From positions 25,001 to 55,018 of the forward strand of contig JAWQFJ010028823.1 in the NCBI GenBank assembly GCA_034096865.1: 30,018 nt of DNA, in the 5' to 3' direction. The DNA comes from Theodoxus fluviatilis. Taxonomy: Eukaryota; Mollusca; Gastropoda; Cycloneritida; Neritidae. Under the pieces are notes generated by a model. That model saw only the letters and a list, made by a program, of their open reading frames with translations. It did no database searches and had not been told where the DNA came from. Position numbers and translations under genes: made by a program. This document shows, one piece after another, positions 28,710 to 30,018 of this stretch. The number at the start of each line of letters is the position of its first letter. Positions within the stretch are counted from its first letter, which is position 1.

Positions 28710-30018
28710 ATCCTCAGTAGTAAGGCGATTTAGCGGACAGACAACTTCCGGTACTTCTTATTTTCTTCTTTGTCTTAGATTTCTACCAACCTTAAGCCCT
28801 GCCCTTCGTGTTTCGTGACTTTGTTATGTTTGTGGTACCGTTATTCAAACAAGTTGATCATCCTATATTACGTTAAAGGTGCCTGACTTCTGTTTTTCTT
28901 CACATCATCGACTCGAGGCATTTGCTCAGGCCAGGAAGGTAAATTGCGTCTGTCCGGATTTTTACCGTCGCCACCAAGCACACGCTCAAAAAAAGTGCCA
29001 ACGCAAAACCAACACTTGATTGAACAACAACCATATGTATAATTCCTTAATTTACGAATCTGCTTGCTTCTTCCATGTTGTGCGTTCAGCACAAAAGAAG
29101 TTCGAATTTGGTACACGTTTGTCCAAAAAGTCCCCGACTTTCCTGAGCTCAGCTGTTCTTCAACCTGACACCTGATTGTGATGAGACCTGCCAATGGTAC
29201 TGACTCTGCTTTCGGTTGGTAGGGGTTCGTGATGACTGTGGGCCATGTTCAGTTTTCAGAATTGCCGGGAATACAGGAGTCTGCAGGGGAGGGACTATGA
29301 GGTCAGATGGGTGTCGATCTGAACACAGTCGTGCCATATTATGTCTGTGTGAACTCTCTTGGGCTTGATGATGTATTTTTTTTCTTGATCGTCTGCACGC
29401 TCCGCTCGTACAAATCCGTGGATGTGGGTAGTGGTGTGCCTGGTCCATGTTCAAAATCCCCCTTGCTTATGCTACGATGCATTAGTTTCAAATTAAAGTG
29501 GGATGGTGGCGGCTTTTTCTCTAAAAAGGCTCTTTGCCACACTGCCTGCCATACCAACATGAATGAACAGACACTTGAAGCGGACACGGAGGCCGAAGGA
29601 TTAAATTTCAAACAATATAATTTATATTGATACAATCCCAACATAAATAATAACCAGTGGAGGCAAACAACCCATATTGCAAACCAATTCAATATCCAAC
29701 AGCAAACAATATTGCAAAACCGTTTAAGTTAATATCCCAACCCCAAAACAAATTATTTCTACAATAACATTTTTTAAGACAAACAATCTGCGCAGTACAA
29801 TTCACAACCACAATACGTTGTAACGTGAGCTTCAACTGGGGGGAGAAACTACTGGGGGGCTTCAAACACCCGCAGGTTTCCCAGGTAACGCTGGTGGCCA
29901 GAAATACCACAGAAAAGGCACAATTTACCTTGTCACAGGTGTTCAAATACAAACTCTACAACAAAAAACAGTCGCGCTCCAGACAAAGGGGACAAAACCA
30001 AGTGCTCCCGGCCAAGGG
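28710..30018. other. No recognisable gene at the right end of the window
   Basis: Two minus-strand frames of about 100 codons (28868-29194 and 29149-29454) and a few shorter ones are present, but none shows a known domain or convincing splice borders. The stretch 29590-29790 is rich in caa/ata words. I see no SLC17 exon here either. Confidence 0.5.

Noticed and set aside
28868..29454. Minus-strand frames of 108 and 101 codons
   Set aside because: They overlap in different frames, show no domain, and lack convincing splice borders; not supported as genes.

Overview
This is eukaryotic DNA: spliced coding exons with GT/AG borders, large introns packed with transposons, and several kinds of simple repeat. 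The mix (a multi-copy repeat full of AGGTCA half-sites, a Polinton/Maverick, a Jockey-like LINE, piggyBac and pogo-like remnants) suggests an invertebrate. A mollusc, probably a marine gastropod, is my best guess, but it rests on repeat style and not on a host marker gene.

Layout. (1) Positions 753-13918, minus strand: the last three exons of an SLC17-family (sialin / vesicular glutamate type) organic anion transporter, separated by introns of 2.6 kb and 10 kb. No upstream exons are recognisable in the window. (2) The 10-kb intron is a stack of insertions. A repeat family of about 0.85-0.9 kb is present four times. One copy is split by a 7.0-kb terminal-inverted-repeat element with a 7-bp target duplication, and that element carries a second copy of the same repeat plus a pogo-like MITE, tRNA-like sequence and GA-rich microsatellites. 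A foldback element (12312-13112) with a long hairpin lies in the other intron. (3) 15672-20097, minus strand: a decayed Polinton/Maverick (adintovirus-like) element. In transcription order it holds a DNA polymerase B tail, a double-jelly-roll major capsid protein, two tandem paralogous small basic proteins, an adenovirus-type protease, a zinc-ribbon plus phospholipase A2-like protein, and a chromodomain-containing integrase. Stops and frameshifts break most of these. (4) 20098-22382: a Jockey-like LINE fragment whose reverse transcriptase half is inverted against its RNase H half and abuts the Polinton polymerase tail. (5) 23380-26649, minus strand: an intact 1089-codon gene that joins a basic N-terminus, a Cys cluster, a DDE-like transposase core, an OTU cysteine protease with its catalytic residues, and a small C-terminal domain. 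A 326-bp ATGG microsatellite lies next to its start, and a diverged 347-bp tandem repeat lies beyond its end. (6) 27608-28705: a piggyBac remnant with TTAA target duplications, whose N-terminal coding segment has been duplicated as an inverted repeat.

Only the SLC17 exons look like an ordinary host gene. Everything else is mobile DNA in various states of decay, with the DDE-OTU gene standing out as intact. The stretches 1-752, 1310-3715, 5131-6616, 8946-9614, 10457-10926, 13118-13785, 14483-15671, 22383-22744 and 28710-30018 hold no gene I can recognise.
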